Assembly: GCA_016342715.1 (NCBI GenBank)
Contig: JAEINW010000017.1
Coordinates: 1 to 45,493, forward strand
From: Salinivirgaceae bacterium
GTDB taxonomy: Bacteria > Bacteroidota > Bacteroidia > Bacteroidales > SZUA-534
Length of the DNA stretch: 45,493 bases
Direction of reading: 5' to 3'
Part shown: in pieces, positions 45,424 through 45,493 of the stretch
How the letters are laid out: each line of letters starts with the position of its first letter
Position numbering within the stretch: position 1 is the stretch's first letter
The notes under the pieces: model-generated
Seen by the model: the letters and a program-made list of their open reading frames with translations, nothing else
Database searches by the model: none
What the model was told of the DNA's origin: nothing
Program-made: the position numbers and the translations under genes

Positions 45424-45493
45424 TCAGTAACTTGCAATCATCAATTTTTCGCAAAAGTAAATCGTCAAATTTTGGCAAAAGTAAATCGCCAAT
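45419..45493. mobile_element. Left end of an IS21-type insertion sequence (runs off the edge)
   Basis: After the coding part stops matching, the sequence TGTAGTCAGTAAC leads into two direct repeats with a 24-base period: GCAAAAGTAAATCGTCAA (from 45451) and GCAAAAGTAAATCGCCAA (from 45475). Multiple terminal repeats of about 20 bases and a TG end are typical of IS21-family elements, so a transposase pair (istA/istB) is expected just outside. Only 75 bases are visible, so the family assignment is inference. Confidence 0.5.

Overview
The window looks like an AT-rich chromosome segment of an anaerobic or facultative Bacteroidota (class Bacteroidia, probably close to Marinilabiliales/Bacteroidales). 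The reasons are TAnnTTTG-type promoters, two proteins with type IX secretion (T9SS) sorting tails, a PorG/DUF6089-like gene next to uppS-bamA-ompH-ompH-murI, and a KorAB 2-oxoacid:ferredoxin oxidoreductase. No rRNA, tRNA or CRISPR array was recognised.

Positions 1-12.9 kb hold housekeeping genes in mixed orientation: an M16 zinc peptidase running off the left edge (with an unexpected TonB-receptor-like tail), gcvP with its terminator, a small membrane protein, an MBL-fold hydrolase, mutS2, manA, udk, a DnaQ-like exonuclease and an alpha/beta hydrolase. Positions 12.9-24.5 kb form a long plus-strand envelope cluster: CBS protein, POTRA/barrel protein, nadK, three tandem PorG-like barrel proteins, uppS, bamA, two Skp/OmpH chaperones and murI, followed by a convergent gamma-carbonic anhydrase. 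The order suggests linked outer-membrane assembly, lipid carrier and peptidoglycan precursor supply. Positions 24.7-27.6 kb are korA-korB with a strong terminator.

Positions 27.6-35.5 kb are an accessory region in which every gene lies on the minus strand: VOC+DUF3795 fusion, BNR-like T9SS protein, an unrecognised possible DNA-binding protein, a parallel beta-helix T9SS protein and a cytoplasmic GH13 alpha-amylase. Long spacers carry three copies of one modular repeat and the 5' part of a group II intron without reverse transcriptase.

Positions 35.5-45.5 kb look like a lactate-utilisation module. A membrane histidine kinase with an ABC-substrate-binding-type sensor and a sigma54 (NtrC-type) response regulator precede a strong terminator, repeated TGTTCA operator sites and a -24/-12-like promoter. 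Then come lutC, a fused lutB-lutA, an L-lactate permease and a D-lactate dehydrogenase/GlcD-like flavoprotein. The last gene is cut after about 282 codons by what looks like the end of an IS21-type insertion sequence.
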